Counted from the stretch's first letter, positions 12,501 through 22,885 are shown. The stretch: DNA of 64,000 nucleotides from Heligmosomoides polygyrus polygyrus (GCA_947396885.1 OX377202.1:58988034-59052033); one strand, 5' to 3'. Translations and numbers: made by a program. The notes: generated by a model from the sequence alone, not told the origin.

Positions 12501-15500
12501 GACATTGTAACCTTATTTTAACCAGGATGTTACGATATAATACAAAAAAACAAACAAACACAACGTTCATAGTACATAATTCGATTGGCCGTTGAGAAGA
12601 GCAGGTGGCTTTTCTTTGCTTAAAAAATAGCTAATATTCCTTGTCTTGACCGTCTTCGTTAGGCATTGACGGTGAGTCTGTCAGCACTAATGTACTTCAT
12701 TGCTCCAAAAGTCGAGGAGAGACTGAAAAAATGAATGAAAAGGGTTTATCTTAATTTTTATTTAGTATTTATTTATTACTTTTTTATATATTATTTATTA
12801 ATTATTAATTTTTGTTTGTGTTTATATTTTCAATTATTTAATCAATGTATATATAATTATATTTGATCGACTGTTGTGGTCATACTTCGGCACACTATAC
12901 GAGACCTCTTCCTGGAATTGATATCAATTGTATTCAACAATGTGTTATCCGTGCCGAGTTATTGGTTGTCTTGCTAACTTCCTTCCTCCCGACTACTCTG
13001 CTCCTACTCGTAGGGAGATCGCCGTAGTAGATGCTTTTGGGGGCATGATTCAAAAATGCTTTGTATGGGGATATTGATTGAGCTGATGAGGAGAAAACAC
13101 TCCGGGTAGTTTTTTTGTTTGACGTTTATTCCACTGACGTTCCCTCATTCTTGATGCTAGCTTGGCTTGAACGAAGCGCAGGATGTAGACTGCTCGAGTA
13201 TTACGTCTTCTTATAACAATGACGAGGTTTCTGTATGTGACGGCTGTGAGATGTGGTTGGTTGAGCATGAAGAAGACAGATTGGTACTGTTATACCTTCC
13301 CTCCAGAGGTCGAAGAAGGGTCGAAAACATAAATATAAATTAATTAATTAAAAATATAAATATATTAGGTTGTCCCATAAGTCCCCGCCGTTTTTTTCAA
13401 CGATTTACTGCAGATTTCGTCGGCGGTCTCTTGCACAGCGCTGCATAGCTTTCGAGAGACAATGATTTGCTCTATCAGAGGATGTATTATATTTCTTTTT
13501 TCGTCATGAATTTTTGTCAATTTTTAGGTTGTTGAAGTGAAAAAGTGAAAAAATAGCCATTTGCGCACTTGTTCTCTCCGCTTAGGTTTGTAATTTTTTG
13601 CGCAGCTTTTTATAGCACTTGGAAGACAATGTTCTGTGCTACAAAAATATGTGTTGGTCCTATTTTGTCACTTGCCCTTTATTGATTTTTAGGCCATCAA
13701 ATTGGGAATTCCGACTTTTCCGTCCGAATTTCTACCAAAACTCCGGTTCTGTGGTTGGACTTTTTTGCTTGGTGTCATATGTCGTTTGGAAGAGGATGTC
13801 TTGCTCTGTAAGAATCTGTGTCGCGTTTATTGTCTCACGCTGAGTTCTGTCGAATATCAACAACTGAAGAAGGAGAAGGAGTTGTTGGTGATATTCAATA
13901 GAAATCAATAAACGCGACACATATTCTTATAGAGCAAGACATTCTCTTTCGAATGACATATAACACCAACCCAAAAAGTCCAACCACAGAGCAGGAGCTG
14001 TCGGCAAGAATAACCATCCTCCTTCGGACGTCCCAATTTGATGACCTAAAAATCAATAAAGGGCAAGTGAGAAAATAGCACCAACACATATTCTTGTAGT
14101 ACAGAACATTGTCTTCCAAATTCTATAAAAAACTGCGCAAAAAATTACAAACCTAAGCGGAGAGGATAAGTGCGCAAATGGCCACTTTTTCACTTTTTCA
14201 CTTTTCACTTCAACGACCTAAAAATTGACAAAAATTCATGACGAAAAAAGAAATATAATACATCCTCTGATAGAGCAAATCATTCTCTCTCGAAAGCTAT
14301 GCAGCGCTATGCAAGAGACCGCCGGCGAAATCCGCAGTGAACCGTTGAAAAAACGGCGAAGACTTATGGGACAGCCTAATAAATAATAAAAAATAATAAA
14401 ATATAAATAAAATAAAATTAAAAACAATAAATAAATGAATGAGTGAATAAATAAATAATGAAAACGAGTCTTTTTATCCAATTTTTTCATTTTCTCCTCA
14501 ATCTTTGGAGTCCTGAAGTATAGTTGAGCCCGAATGAATATTCGAGCATTTGCGATTTTCGAATGTATTCGAATTCGAATGCTCGAAAAATTTCGATTTT
14601 CGAATGTATTCGAATTCGACTTCTCGAAACACTCGTGTTCGAATGCTCAAATTCGAATGCTTGAAACATACGCATTCGAACGTTCGATTGCGATCCAACA
14701 AAATAACCTGTCTTTCCTGCTTCAAGCATCCCACGAGCAAATAATTTACGCTCCAATCAGAAGTTGTGCGCCCTCATCGGGCACTCAGGGACCGTATGTT
14801 CTTTGAGCGCAGGACCAGGCTAGGGAAGGGACTCCAGGGTGTGTGCCATCTGTGGAAATTGCCTTTGTCGCTCAGGGGAGGTCCGCAGCTGGGTTCTGCG
14901 CTCGAAGAGCGCATACAGCTGGAAAATGCGCAGAAAACGCCATCGAATTATGACTCGCGTCTAAAGCGACATGGTAGTGACGAGTTTTCCGAGGCGGGTT
15001 GGACGAGTTTTCGCACAGAATGCAGGCGATCGTTGCGGGACCGACTGGCGGCTGCCACGCGGTCGCAACCAATAGGGACCTCGTCGGGCTGAACTGTTCC
15101 GTGACTCGATCAAGGGTGGGAACACAATACAAGGTTTAAACACATATAAGACCTTCCATCTCGGGAGGTAACACCAAGTGTACCTATGGTCCTTAGGCTC
15201 CACTAAGAAAAGGATAATAGTTTTAAGTGCGGATTAAAAGCGGTAGGACACTTCTGCTAAAACCATTTTCCGACGTTCTTAAGTTCCTTTGTTTATGTTC
15301 CCTTGTTGTTTTTGGACTTGCAGACGGAAACGAAAGAAACCATCAATAAACGATTATAGCATGTTTTATTCCAATACGAAGAAGATTTTACTGCAGTGCT
15401 CCTAGCGGCTACAACGTTGTGGATGATGTCAGCGCAGAAGGAAACCGTTAGCCACAGAAGGTTTCAAACGTTGCTTCGGAGCGCAAAAGACCAAATCCAT

Positions 15501-18500
15501 TGTTATTTAGATAAGCTATTCAATGTTCAGCTGCTCTTGTAAGCTGGGACCAAGTTGTGGGGCAGCCTCAGGCAATCGAGATTTCTGCTTTAAAATAGAT
15601 AACCATTGGTATCTGGTAGTTAGGGGAAGGGTCACCATAGCATACCGTGGGGTGCGGGAGTGGAGTAGCTACATACAGCCAATGTAAATGCAGTCTTATC
15701 TCTTATTTTCGATTACAGGTCCGTATTTTGTCTGCTTCCGTATTGGGCGATGGAAGGAGCTCCAGGATGTAGGCAATTTTAACACGGGTGCGTCACTCCA
15801 GCCACATCCTGGAGTCCCTTCCCCTGCTTAAATCAAGAGCATAGAACATAGCTATAGCATTATTTGTCTGTTTTCCTCATTATAGGTTTGCCACCATTTC
15901 TTTTTGTTCGTGTTAGTGACACTTTTTATAAGGTGACCCCCCCCCCACAACTACCATAGCGGCATAGTTCGTTATAGCAGACTAAGAAAATCGTTCAACA
16001 TCTACTGCAGAACTCCGTTTAAATTGAATTTCCACCATCAATGAACAATGTGGACAGGTGTATGGATCAGTTCTTCAAAACAAATATAACATGTGAGCCA
16101 TAGTCAATTCTCTAGTGGAAGCGAAAACAGAAGCTCATGCCCATCCCAACAGTGCAAACGTTTGCAAACATTTTTAGGGAATTGAGGGTTTTCTATTCCT
16201 TCCAGCTCCATGATTGTAGTTACTGCTCATTCCTAGCCTTCGTCTCCTTTTCAATTCAACTTCCATAGATTCCTGCTGAGTACAGAAGCTTACGCTCGCT
16301 CGTTGGTTCCTTGATGATTGATTGGAGTACTTGGATCCAGCAACGATCGCCTGCATACTGTGCGAAAACTCGTCCAACCCGCCCCGGAAAACTCGTCACT
16401 ACCATGTCGCTTTAGACGCGAGTCGAATTATGTAGACGTCAAAGACCTTTCAAATCTTAACCGCTCAGTTGAAACGCAAAAATCCTGCAACGCAGGAGAA
16501 CCGAACTCCCGACCTTCCTCGCATGAAGCAACGCCACTTTACACCGCCGCTCAACCTGCTTGACGGCAGTGCCATCACGGGAGTACAAGGGATTGATCGA
16601 ATGCCCACGATCGCTTTTAGAAACACCTTCCGTGCAATGAATTCTGTCAGGTGTTCACGGTGGAGCGCGCTTGCGCAATGCACAGTACAGCATTTCTAAC
16701 AGAGTGTAAGAAACGATTTCGATGAATGCACCCCCGAATGGTTACCGTATAGCGTTTGTCTGCGCCCTCCTGCTTAGAGATGCGCGTCGCCGTCCACGTT
16801 GCCCCGTTCGATCGATGCCTTGTGCGCCCGCGATGGCGCTGCTGGCAAGTGGGTCGTGGTGCAGTGGGTAGCGGCGGGCTTACTTCATGGGAGGGATGTC
16901 GGGGTTCGGTTGTCATGCGTTGTAGCATTCTTGCATTTATGCTATCTGAGATCTGAGAGGTTTCGACGGCTACAGAATGTTGCGCGTTTTCTTTTTCGCA
17001 TTGCTTCAGCCGAATGCGCTTCGCCGCTCGAAGAGCGCAGAACCCAGGATACAGTAACCATTCGGGGTGTGTTCGTCAGTATCGTGCTAGTAACCGAGTG
17101 AACTCTAAGCACCTTTGCCTATCCTCTTTTCATAATTGTTCCTAGTCATACTTCTTGTAACAAAGTTTGCGGTACAATCCTAGTTGGAGGGAGCCTACTC
17201 TATTGCTCCTCCATTATGTTTACCTTCCCCTTTCCTCTTACTGTTGAAGTTTATCGAATCATTAGACATGCGTCACATTATGAAACTGCCGCTTTGCTCT
17301 CAAGAAAATGGAGGAAAAGGGTGGAAGGGATCTCCTGAACTCATTCTTTGGGACGTCACCTGAATCCCCAGATACGCTATCAACATCGGCGGCTAGTAAA
17401 CAGGGAAGGTTTTCTTTTATCGCTGCGGGTGGTTTTCTTTCACCACTCAGTATGTGCAAACCAACCTGATAACACATCTGGAATTATAAGCGGTAAGGGT
17501 AGTGCATTAGTGGCAGGTCTTAACGGCCGTTAATTTTAAATGAGCGTTAGAAGGGTGGCGAGAGACGAGATGTGTTCCTTCAATGTTTCGTGCAAGATAG
17601 CTCACCGTTACGTGAATATATACAGTGTAAAGCAAAACAAAAGCAAAAGGAGGGGAAATGAGGAAGCTTCCATTTATGGGAAAGACCTGATGATGTGGCC
17701 TAGTTGAGGCATCACGTTTTACTGTCTGTCCTCAGAAATGCAGAATTCTTTCATTCTCTACGCTTAAAACAGCGCCCCAAGCTTCTAGGACTGCCACATG
17801 AGCGGTGGAGAGTTTGGATACGGGTGGGATATCAGTTACAATCGCATTGGGAAGTCTATTTGACTTTTATATCGCAACATCCTGGTTAAAATAAGGTTAC
17901 AATGTCAGTATGGTACAATACCGTGGTCAAAATACACTTCACATCGACAAAATCGGATCGAGCAGGCCCAGCAATGCAGGAACACACCCTCCGAATCCGA
18001 ACCACTGACCCTTTCCTGCAAGTATCTCTCGTATCCGCTAGACCATCCAGTCGCTGCGGCTGTGCTCGTGAGCGGTGCACTTCAATGTTCCGCTTCGATT
18101 ACTGTACGGCTAACAAGCAAATTGTGAAATCACTGGATTTCCGCTATTGTTCCAGCCCAAACCTTTTGCAGGATAGATTCTAACAACGTCATGGCAGTTC
18201 TAGACGTCGGTTTTCCTTTCTCGGCTCGCACTGAAATAATACGGTTTTTTGCAATTTTTGACCTACGATGTCCGCAGGAAATTTGAAAGCAACTACGGTG
18301 CTTCTCTTACAGTCCCCTACAATCCTCAATAGGTCACTTTTAAAATTGCCACGGGACGCTCATTGACATCCCTTGTAAGATTTGCTGATAGTTCAATGAC
18401 AGGTGATATCGACTATGTTATGCACAAAAAAGTTGAGCGCTTGGCTTCTCACAGAAGGTCTCTTGTGTGTAGTCTATATATTTGGATTTGGATTATTCGT

Positions 18501-19359
18501 GCAATTTTAGCTTGAATTCATGCCTCGCAGTTAGTCCTGATATAAACAAAAAGTGATATTTAACGATTTTAACGAACTTTTATCAAGGGTTGTTGAGACA
18601 AGATCCTTTTCTAGCCCATTCGATAGAGCTCGAAACTCTAATACGGGAGATGATAGGGTTTACATCAGTCCGAGTCTTTGGATTGCCTTTGCAAGCCCTC
18701 TCAGCCTCATAGCCCTCCATGGACTGTAATCGCACCAAACCTGGTCGACCTGTAGGCTCCCTTGGTTAGTTGTGTAATCATCGCCTCCGAAACGAGAGCT
18801 GCCTTGACTCATCGCCATGCGGCGAGTGTCGTGGCGCAAGTCGACACCAACTGGCTCCACAGGCGCCGCCCGCTTTCAGGCAGATTGTCCCCTCCCTGAT
18901 ACTTCGGGTGTTACGCCAAAACACAAATTGGAGTTGCTTCTCAAGGTAGTCTTTGTTAGCGAGAGGGGGACATGCTTCTGCGTTGCAATCCTTCCGTGAC
19001 TGAATGCAAAATAAAAATGATCAGTGAAGATGCTGTAGCGGCCTCTTCCTTGTCCTCGTCGGTTCGCTTGCTAACGTAGAATGTGGAGTCGGCTGTCACC
19101 TTCCCACCACATTTGCTCTTCCGCATAGTTAATGGCCTTGATTTCTGATGAAAGAGTCCCGTAATGATTAGAGGCGTCCAATTTAGACATCGAGAATGGA
19201 ACAGTGACCGACGTGGTCGAGCTGGGAGTTGTGGAATCGTTCAACGTGAAGATGTGCATGGTGTCGAGCGCGGCCGAAGCTGCGGAGCAGATTCTCCGTG
19301 TCGACAACATCATCAAATGCGCTCCGCGCGCTCGTCCAGCCGACCGCCGACCCTGCTGA
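3562..19359 (+). CDS. cct-2: T-complex protein 1 subunit beta (CCT-2), 13 exons
   Basis: A subunit of the cytosolic group II chaperonin TRiC/CCT, which folds actin, tubulin and other proteins with ATP. Exons: 3562-3690, 3757-3871, 5608-5687, 5757-5866, 5971-6088, 6145-6220, 6282-6376, 6469-6558, 6626-6773, 8979-9098, 9180-9358, 9417-9570, 19187-19359. All junctions are GT-AG with consistent phase. The sum is 1587 nt, or 528 residues plus TGA, the usual CCT-beta length. Visible chaperonin signatures: TLGPKGM (37-43), NDGAT (61-65), the nucleotide-site motif GDGTTS (92-97), GAGASEILM in exon 11 and DNAGLD in exon 12. The start is the first ATG after a trans-splice-like acceptor, and [20 protein letters not shown] is the expected nematode N terminus. 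No stop, frameshift or missing motif was seen, so the gene looks functional despite introns of 1736, 2205 and 9616 bp full of transposon DNA. Identification is near certain; exon ends were read by eye. Confidence 0.95.
3872..5607 (+). other. cct-2 intron 2, 1736 bp
   Basis: This intron contains the hAT-like repeat at 4146-4655. At 4662-4704 a short hairpin pairs GGGATTGCGCC with GGCGCAATCCC. A (GTT)n-like microsatellite at about 5559-5583 lies just before the exon 3 acceptor CCTAG. The remaining sequence shows no gene. Confidence 0.8.
4146..4655 (+). mobile_element. hAT-like repeat with CAGGGGTGTG end
   Basis: It starts CAGGGGTGTGCGTAAATG, followed by repeated CGTAAATCGTAA-type motifs. CAGGG-type termini are typical of hAT elements. 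The body is homologous to 20243-20349 joined to 22886-23290, where a LINE interrupts it. Similar ends occur at 24171, 38649, 40194 and 47367. No transposase is visible. The right end is uncertain, placed where similarity to the second copy fades. Confidence 0.5.
7476..7551 (+). repeat. Two tandem copies of a 38-bp unit
   Basis: The unit TTCACGATRTACGCAGGGGT followed by TCATATTTTCTCCTACTG occurs at 7476-7513 and 7514-7551 with one difference (gatata versus gatgta). It lies in cct-2 intron 9 and looks like a recent local duplication. Confidence 0.8.
7960..8655 (-). pseudogene. RTE LINE fragment in cct-2 intron 9
   Basis: Minus-strand translations match the C-terminal part of the RTE reverse transcriptases at 42.3-45.1 and 48.3-51.4 kb. 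One stretch around 8150-7966 carries the counterparts of FGV, RYGHGLR and [12 protein letters not shown]. Nearer 8650 the coding counterpart of the YADD-to-GLKLN region can be followed at the DNA level. Stops and frameshifts interrupt it throughout. It lies antisense to cct-2 and accounts for much of this intron's unusual length (2205 bp). The flanks 6774-7475 and 8656-8978 show no gene. Confidence 0.75.
9950..11125 (+). mobile_element. Mariner element, copy 1, right end missing
   Basis: It starts TTAGGTTGTCCGGAAACTTC after a TA. Transposase coding on the + strand is broken: the start codon seen in copy 2 is changed to ATC and stops follow. The catalytic part survives in the frame 10391-10993. 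It reads VTVWWSA, a second-aspartate motif [11 protein letters not shown] (canonical DNARPH altered to DYVRAH) and [13 protein letters not shown]. Similarity to copy 2 (40423-41664) stops near 11125, before the expected inverted repeat. Non-functional. Confidence 0.85.
12016..12540 (+). repeat. tRNA-derived SINE-like repeat, copy 1
   Basis: About 525 bp, repeated in inverted orientation with very high identity at 17868-18379. It contains a tRNA-like segment at roughly 12349-12435: A-box-like TGGCCGAGCGG at 12360-12370, B-box-like GGTTCGGATTC at 12404-12414, and complementary ends CAGCGA/TTGCTG resembling an acceptor stem. The tRNA part lies inside the repeat with about 330 bp upstream, unusual for a simple SINE, so a composite or a larger element that captured a tRNA is also possible. 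Confidence 0.65.
12740..12870. repeat. AT-rich low-complexity tract
   Basis: Long runs of TTTATTTATTA-type sequence with almost no G or C. No coding or structural signal beyond composition. Confidence 0.7.
13365..14379. mobile_element. 1015-bp mariner-ended palindrome
   Basis: The ends are TTAGGTTGTCCCATAAGTC at 13365 and its inverted counterpart at 14379, both flanked by TA, as for mariner insertions. The two halves are imperfect reverse complements over about 500 bp each, meeting near 13870. Within the left arm, related segments beginning TTSGARGACAATG-like recur near 13450, 13617 and 13784, a spacing of about 167 bp; the right arm mirrors this. No transposase is recognisable. It is a fold-back MITE mobilised by a mariner transposase (inference). 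Confidence 0.8.
14380..14462. repeat. AT-rich low-complexity tract
   Basis: AATAATAAAA and AAATAAATGA-type runs immediately beside the palindrome. Possibly the favoured TA-rich landing site of the palindromic element, whose other flank (13325-13364) is also almost pure A/T. Confidence 0.6.
14532..14695. repeat. Tract dense in TTCGAAT motifs
   Basis: The palindromic word ATTCGAAT or close variants (TTCGAATG, ATTCGAATTC, GTTCGAATG) recurs many times in 165 bp. The spacing is irregular, so it is not a simple tandem repeat. No coding sense. Confidence 0.7.
14951..15035 (+). repeat. Inverted repeat pair, left member
   Basis: About 85 bp whose reverse complement, with few differences, lies at 16340-16424. 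It includes ACGAGTTTTCCGAGGCGGGT and CAGAATGCAGGCGATCGTTG. Upstream at 14887-14907 the segment GGGTTCTGCGCTCGAAGAGC pairs with a similar inverted one near 17026-17048, suggesting a larger eroded fold-back element spanning 14.88-17.05 kb. Confidence 0.6.
16340..16424 (-). repeat. Inverted repeat pair, right member
   Basis: Reverse complement of 14951-15035. It directly precedes a tRNA-like repeat on the minus strand. Confidence 0.6.
16432..16566 (-). repeat. tRNA-derived repeat (family B), copy 1
   Basis: Read on the minus strand it has an A-box-like AGGTTGAGCGGCGG (16541-16554) and a B-box-like GAGTTCGGTTCTCC (16495-16508), followed by a segment ending GGTCTTTGACGTCTAC. The whole unit is homologous to 16836-16972 in the opposite orientation. 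It is probably a short SINE or tRNA pseudogene; no intact cloverleaf was found. Confidence 0.5.
16836..16972 (+). repeat. tRNA-derived repeat (family B), copy 2
   Basis: A-box-like TGGTGCAGTGGG and B-box-like GGGTTCGGTTGT, followed by the same tail type as copy 1 (GAGAGGTTTCGACGGCTAC against GAAAGGTCTTTGACGTCTAC). Head-to-head with copy 1, about 270 bp apart. Confidence 0.5.
17868..18379 (-). repeat. tRNA-derived SINE-like repeat, copy 2, inverted
   Basis: Almost identical reverse complement of 12016-12540; differences are scattered single bases, and the A-box region reads TGGTCTAGCGG here. Both copies lie in the same cct-2 intron about 5.3 kb apart, so the pre-mRNA could form a duplex of roughly 500 bp. 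Confidence 0.7.
19187..19359 (+). CDS. cct-2: cct-2 terminal exon
   Basis: It codes for the last 57 residues from [10 protein letters not shown] to RPADRRPC and TGA, including the conserved [15 protein letters not shown] and [12 protein letters not shown] stretches of the equatorial domain. It is separated from exon 12 by 9.6 kb yet keeps phase 1 and strong similarity to nematode CCT-2, so it should belong to the same transcript. No AATAAA was seen in the next 200 bp. Confidence 0.92.
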
Positions 19360-19564
19360 GTGGTCGCCTTTCTTGTTGCACCGTTTTGTTTTGTTAACGT
19401 TTCCTCACACCCTTTCTCGTTATGCAGTTTCATAGCTTTGATTTTCGCGAGTTCGTCGTTGTTATCTCGTCCATCTCAAGGTGTTCGCGGGCGCTTGGGT
19501 CAAGCTGTTCACACGTTCTTTGATCTGACTTGCCCAGATGTGCTTCCGCTACACTACAGTCATC

Positions 19565-19790
19565 CACCGTTTAATTCTTGATACTCTCTCCATAAACCCG
19601 TGCACCAATGTTTGCCCAACACAGAAGTGTGCGCTCGCCTGCTGAAGCTTACGGGATGTACGCATGCGAACCTTTCAAAGCAGTGACGATCTGTGCGTTC
19701 CGTAGCGAAATCCTCCCCAAATGCAGCGTTGATGTTGTGAGCTGCGGCCGCGGGGTTGTGTCCACTTTTCCATTCGTATAGGTAGAGCAC
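19565..19790 (-). pseudogene. Mariner transposase N-terminal fragment
   Basis: The minus strand reads LYEWKSGHNPAAAAHNINAA followed by FGEDFATERTDRHCFERF, matching the helix-turn-helix start of the mariner at 46290-46450 (NINAAFGEDFAEEHTMRHWF). It degenerates after that and has no visible ends. It sits about 200 bp downstream of the cct-2 stop, on the opposite strand. Confidence 0.7.
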
Positions 19791-19987
19791 CGGAATATGA
19801 CTTTGATTCCTACTGTAAAAACAACGTCAAAAACTCGGCAAGAGGCAATTATGTCACGAAATCTATAAATGATGAAAAGCGGAGATTCTGCGCTTTCAGA
19901 AACTATATATTGTACAATACAAGGCCTAAAACGGGAACACTCGTAATAAAGGTGGCAAAATCGGCCATTTGATGTGCAACGACCTAA

Positions 19988-20039
19988 GGCCTATGTTATA
20001 CTTCGTCGACAACAGCGTCGCCGAAGTATAACATAGGCC
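19988..20039. mobile_element. 52-bp mini-MITE
   Basis: An almost perfect palindrome with ends GGCCTATGTTATACTTCG and the reverse complement, separated by about 16 bp. TAA flanks both sides (19985-19987 and 20040-20042). It shares the GGCCT-N-TGTTATACT terminus with the 160-bp element at 2681-2840. The duplicated trinucleotide suggests it can move even at this size. Confidence 0.65.
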
Positions 20040-20242
20040 TAATAGTTGGACTCTCCTGTAGCGCATCGCATCGGTGCACTTGCTAGAAAAGCCACCACAA
20101 TCAATCAAAGCCTATGTGAAATCGCAACGAAAAAGGTCGTCAGAAATGAAACCTGATGCATAGGTATTGGTGTAGGAAAGGGAGCCATGAAAGTTTTAGG
20201 GTGTTCAACTGCTTTTCTTCATTCTTTTTATTCAGCAACAGA

Positions 20243-20349
20243 CTTTGTGTCAATGAAATTCGAAGTTTCAACAATCGTAATTACGAAAAAACTGTCGCAA
20301 ATCGTAAATCGTGAGAGTTACCTAGCGCGTATTGCAGTACAACTGAATT
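20243..20349 (+). mobile_element. hAT-like repeat, left part, interrupted by LINE
   Basis: Homologous to the beginning of the intron 2 repeat (4150-4245), with the same TCGTAAATCGTGAGAGTTACC and TGCAGTACAACT landmarks. The matching continuation resumes at 22886 after the CR1 insertion. Confidence 0.6.
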
Positions 20350-22885
20350 TTTATTTATTTATTTATTCACTACATGGATAACCATGCAAAAGAAAAACAA
20401 GGTAAAACTAAACAAGTTAAAGTAATTCTAAACAGGAAAAAACAGGAAAAAACAGAACAGGCAACAAGAATCAACATAATACAGTTGAAAACTACTAAAC
20501 TGCATCCTGAAGATATCGGTCAAGAAGTTTTTTATACTTCTTTAAGGAATTTGGTATAATGTGTTTTTTTGATAACCTCAAAAAATCAGAGCCAGCACGG
20601 CAAGTGAAAAATTGAGACCTTACACTGCTTTTTGCTCCAGGAAACTGAATCTTCCACTGACCACCCCTTGTGTTCGATGAAGAAAAGGTATAGAACTCCT
20701 GGAGGGGAATACGAGTAAGACCGTGTATCATCTTATATATCGCAATTAAATCATTTCTTCTCCTACGACGTTCAAGGGTATGTAGATTGAAGAATCTGTT
20801 TCGTGAAGCCGGTGAGGGGATGGTGTTGTAATCATACCCATGTACTCGTATCCATAGCTTTCTCGTGAAGCTGTTTTGTACAGATTCCAGCCTGGCAATT
20901 TCACGCTTATATTTGGGACTAAAAATTGTGGTGCCATATTCTAGAATTGGTCTAACATACGACTTATAGGCAATTAATAGGTGTTGTATTGAATTTGTTC
21001 GCAAACATTTGAAGACGCTGTGCACAATTCGTTCAGCTTTTTTCGATATTGTTTCAATATGTTCCTTGAACGAAAGTTGGGTGTCCAAAATAAAGCCCAA
21101 ATCACGCAGGGAAGTTGTACTACTAATATGCATCTTGTCAAGGTAGTAAGGATATCTACCTACCTGCTGCCCTAGATAAAGTACTTTTGACTTTTGCGGA
21201 GATAGTGGAAGTTCCCATTTTGATGACCAATCCGCAATTGCATTTATTGCTGATTGAAGAGAAAGATGGTCTTCTCGAAGAGCAATATTCTTATAAATTT
21301 TTATATCGTCAGCGAACATTTTACATGAAACACCAAGCTGATTAACTAAGGACGGAATTTCAGAGGTATATATAGAAAAGAGGATTGGGGACAAAACACC
21401 ACCCTGAGGAACACCACTTTTAATAGAATGACGTTCAGAGGATGCGTCATTTACCCTAACTTGAAAAGATCTACCAGATATAAAGTTTTTTATCCACAGA
21501 CTAATTCTATGATGGACACCTATATCCGTGAGCTTGACAATTAGTTTATCCAAAGGGACCTTGTCGAAGGCCTTCATAAAATCAAAATAAATTACATCCA
21601 CATCAATTTTTTGTTCAAGAGATTTCGTCCAATCATTAAGCGTAGATAACATCAGTGTTTCAGTAGATTTACCTGAACGGAAACCATGTTGATCATTAGG
21701 GATAAGATTATTGGACTCGAGATATAATACAAGCGCTGTCTTGAGTTTTCTTTCAAATACCATAGCAAAAACTGATGTGATGCTAATTGGACGAAAGTTT
21801 GATACAAGTTGGTGAGGAGGCTTTTTTGGAATAGGTGTAACAAACGCATGTTTCCAACGGCATGGTACTTCACCAGTCATATAACTGGCATTAAATATGT
21901 GCTCAAGAGGGTAAGCAATCGCGATGGCAATTTTCCTGATAAAGTAGGACGGTACTTCATCCGGAGTAGTAGCATAACTAGGTGGTAGCTTACAAAGTTC
22001 ATTATAAATCTCCTCCTTATAGAACCAAACCGAATTATCCATGCTGAAATTATTATTATTAACAGCAAAGGAGTCGATGTTGAAAGGACGTTCTGCAAAG
22101 GTCTTTTGAAAATATTTAGCTAGCATGGTAGCCTTTGTTGAGTCAGTTAATGCTACGACGCCGGTTTCGTCCTTCAGTGTGTGGATTCGCTCGGTACGTT
22201 TCAGTACAGAATTTAACAGTTTATAGAGAGATGACTTGTTGGGAGTATCGAGAGTTTTTCTCTCAACATACTTGTGGAATTTGTTTAAAAGTCGGTCGAA
22301 TTTATTATTGATTTTTTGAAAACGGTGAAGGTTTTCAGAACTTGGGCAATGTTGATATGTCGACCATAGTTTTTCTTTCTGTTCAAAAAGTCTGACTAGG
22401 TTGGGAGGAAGTTTATTAAAGTGTACTGGTAACTTTTCGGTAGGTACTAGTTGGTCAATGCATTTATGGAGAATTGAGATAAAGAACTCGTACTTGTCAT
22501 TCACAGTAACTTGTTCCTCAAGGAGTGTTCTCCAATCTATTGAAAGCAAATACTGACAGATAATGTCGTAGTTTGCTTTATGAAATGCTTTTTGAATTCG
22601 ATACCTTGGTTTACTCAGTGAATAATCAGTTTTAAATGAAATGCTAGAATGATCGCTGGAACCTATTGGTGGCCCAATATTGATGTCTTTGACAAGTCCC
22701 AAACTGCTGCTGAGAACAATATCAAGCAGATGGTTATGTCGAGTGGGTGTCACAATGTTCTGATGAAGATTGCAAGATTGGCACATATCAACAAAACATT
22801 TTGATGCCATAGAAACTGAAGACGGATAATTTTTAGACCAATCAATATCTGGAAAATTGAAATCGCCGAGAACAAGGCATTCTTC
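20350..22885 (-). mobile_element. CR1-type non-LTR retrotransposon, 5' truncated
   Basis: A LINE inserted on the minus strand. Its 3' tail is an AAAT microsatellite (20349-20368 region). At the 5' side coding is cut inside the endonuclease domain. The interrupted repeat is known from an empty homologue at 4146-4655, which fixes the insertion point. A short ATTTT at both junctions is a candidate target duplication. Confidence 0.8.

Larger units (their letters stand above)
9571..19186 (+). other. cct-2 intron 12, 9616 bp, packed with repeats
   Basis: Donor GTCGGT directly after 9570, acceptor TTTAG at 19182-19186. Codon phase across the junction is intact (GGA ATC G / AC ATC GAG). In order it holds a mariner, a tRNA-derived SINE-like repeat, AT-rich DNA, a 1-kb palindrome, a TTCGAAT-rich tract, paired inverted segments, two smaller tRNA-like repeats and an inverted copy of the first SINE-like repeat. 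The stretches 11126-12015, 15036-16339, 16973-17867 and 18380-19186 show nothing further that could be identified. Confidence 0.85.

Noticed and set aside
13365..14379. CRISPR-like or satellite array
   Set aside because: The repeated segments are few, diverged and arranged as a palindrome with mariner ends in a eukaryotic genome.
20495..22810. Host gene coding for a 771-residue protein
   Set aside because: The endonuclease and reverse transcriptase motifs, microsatellite tail and interrupted flanking repeat identify it as a LINE.
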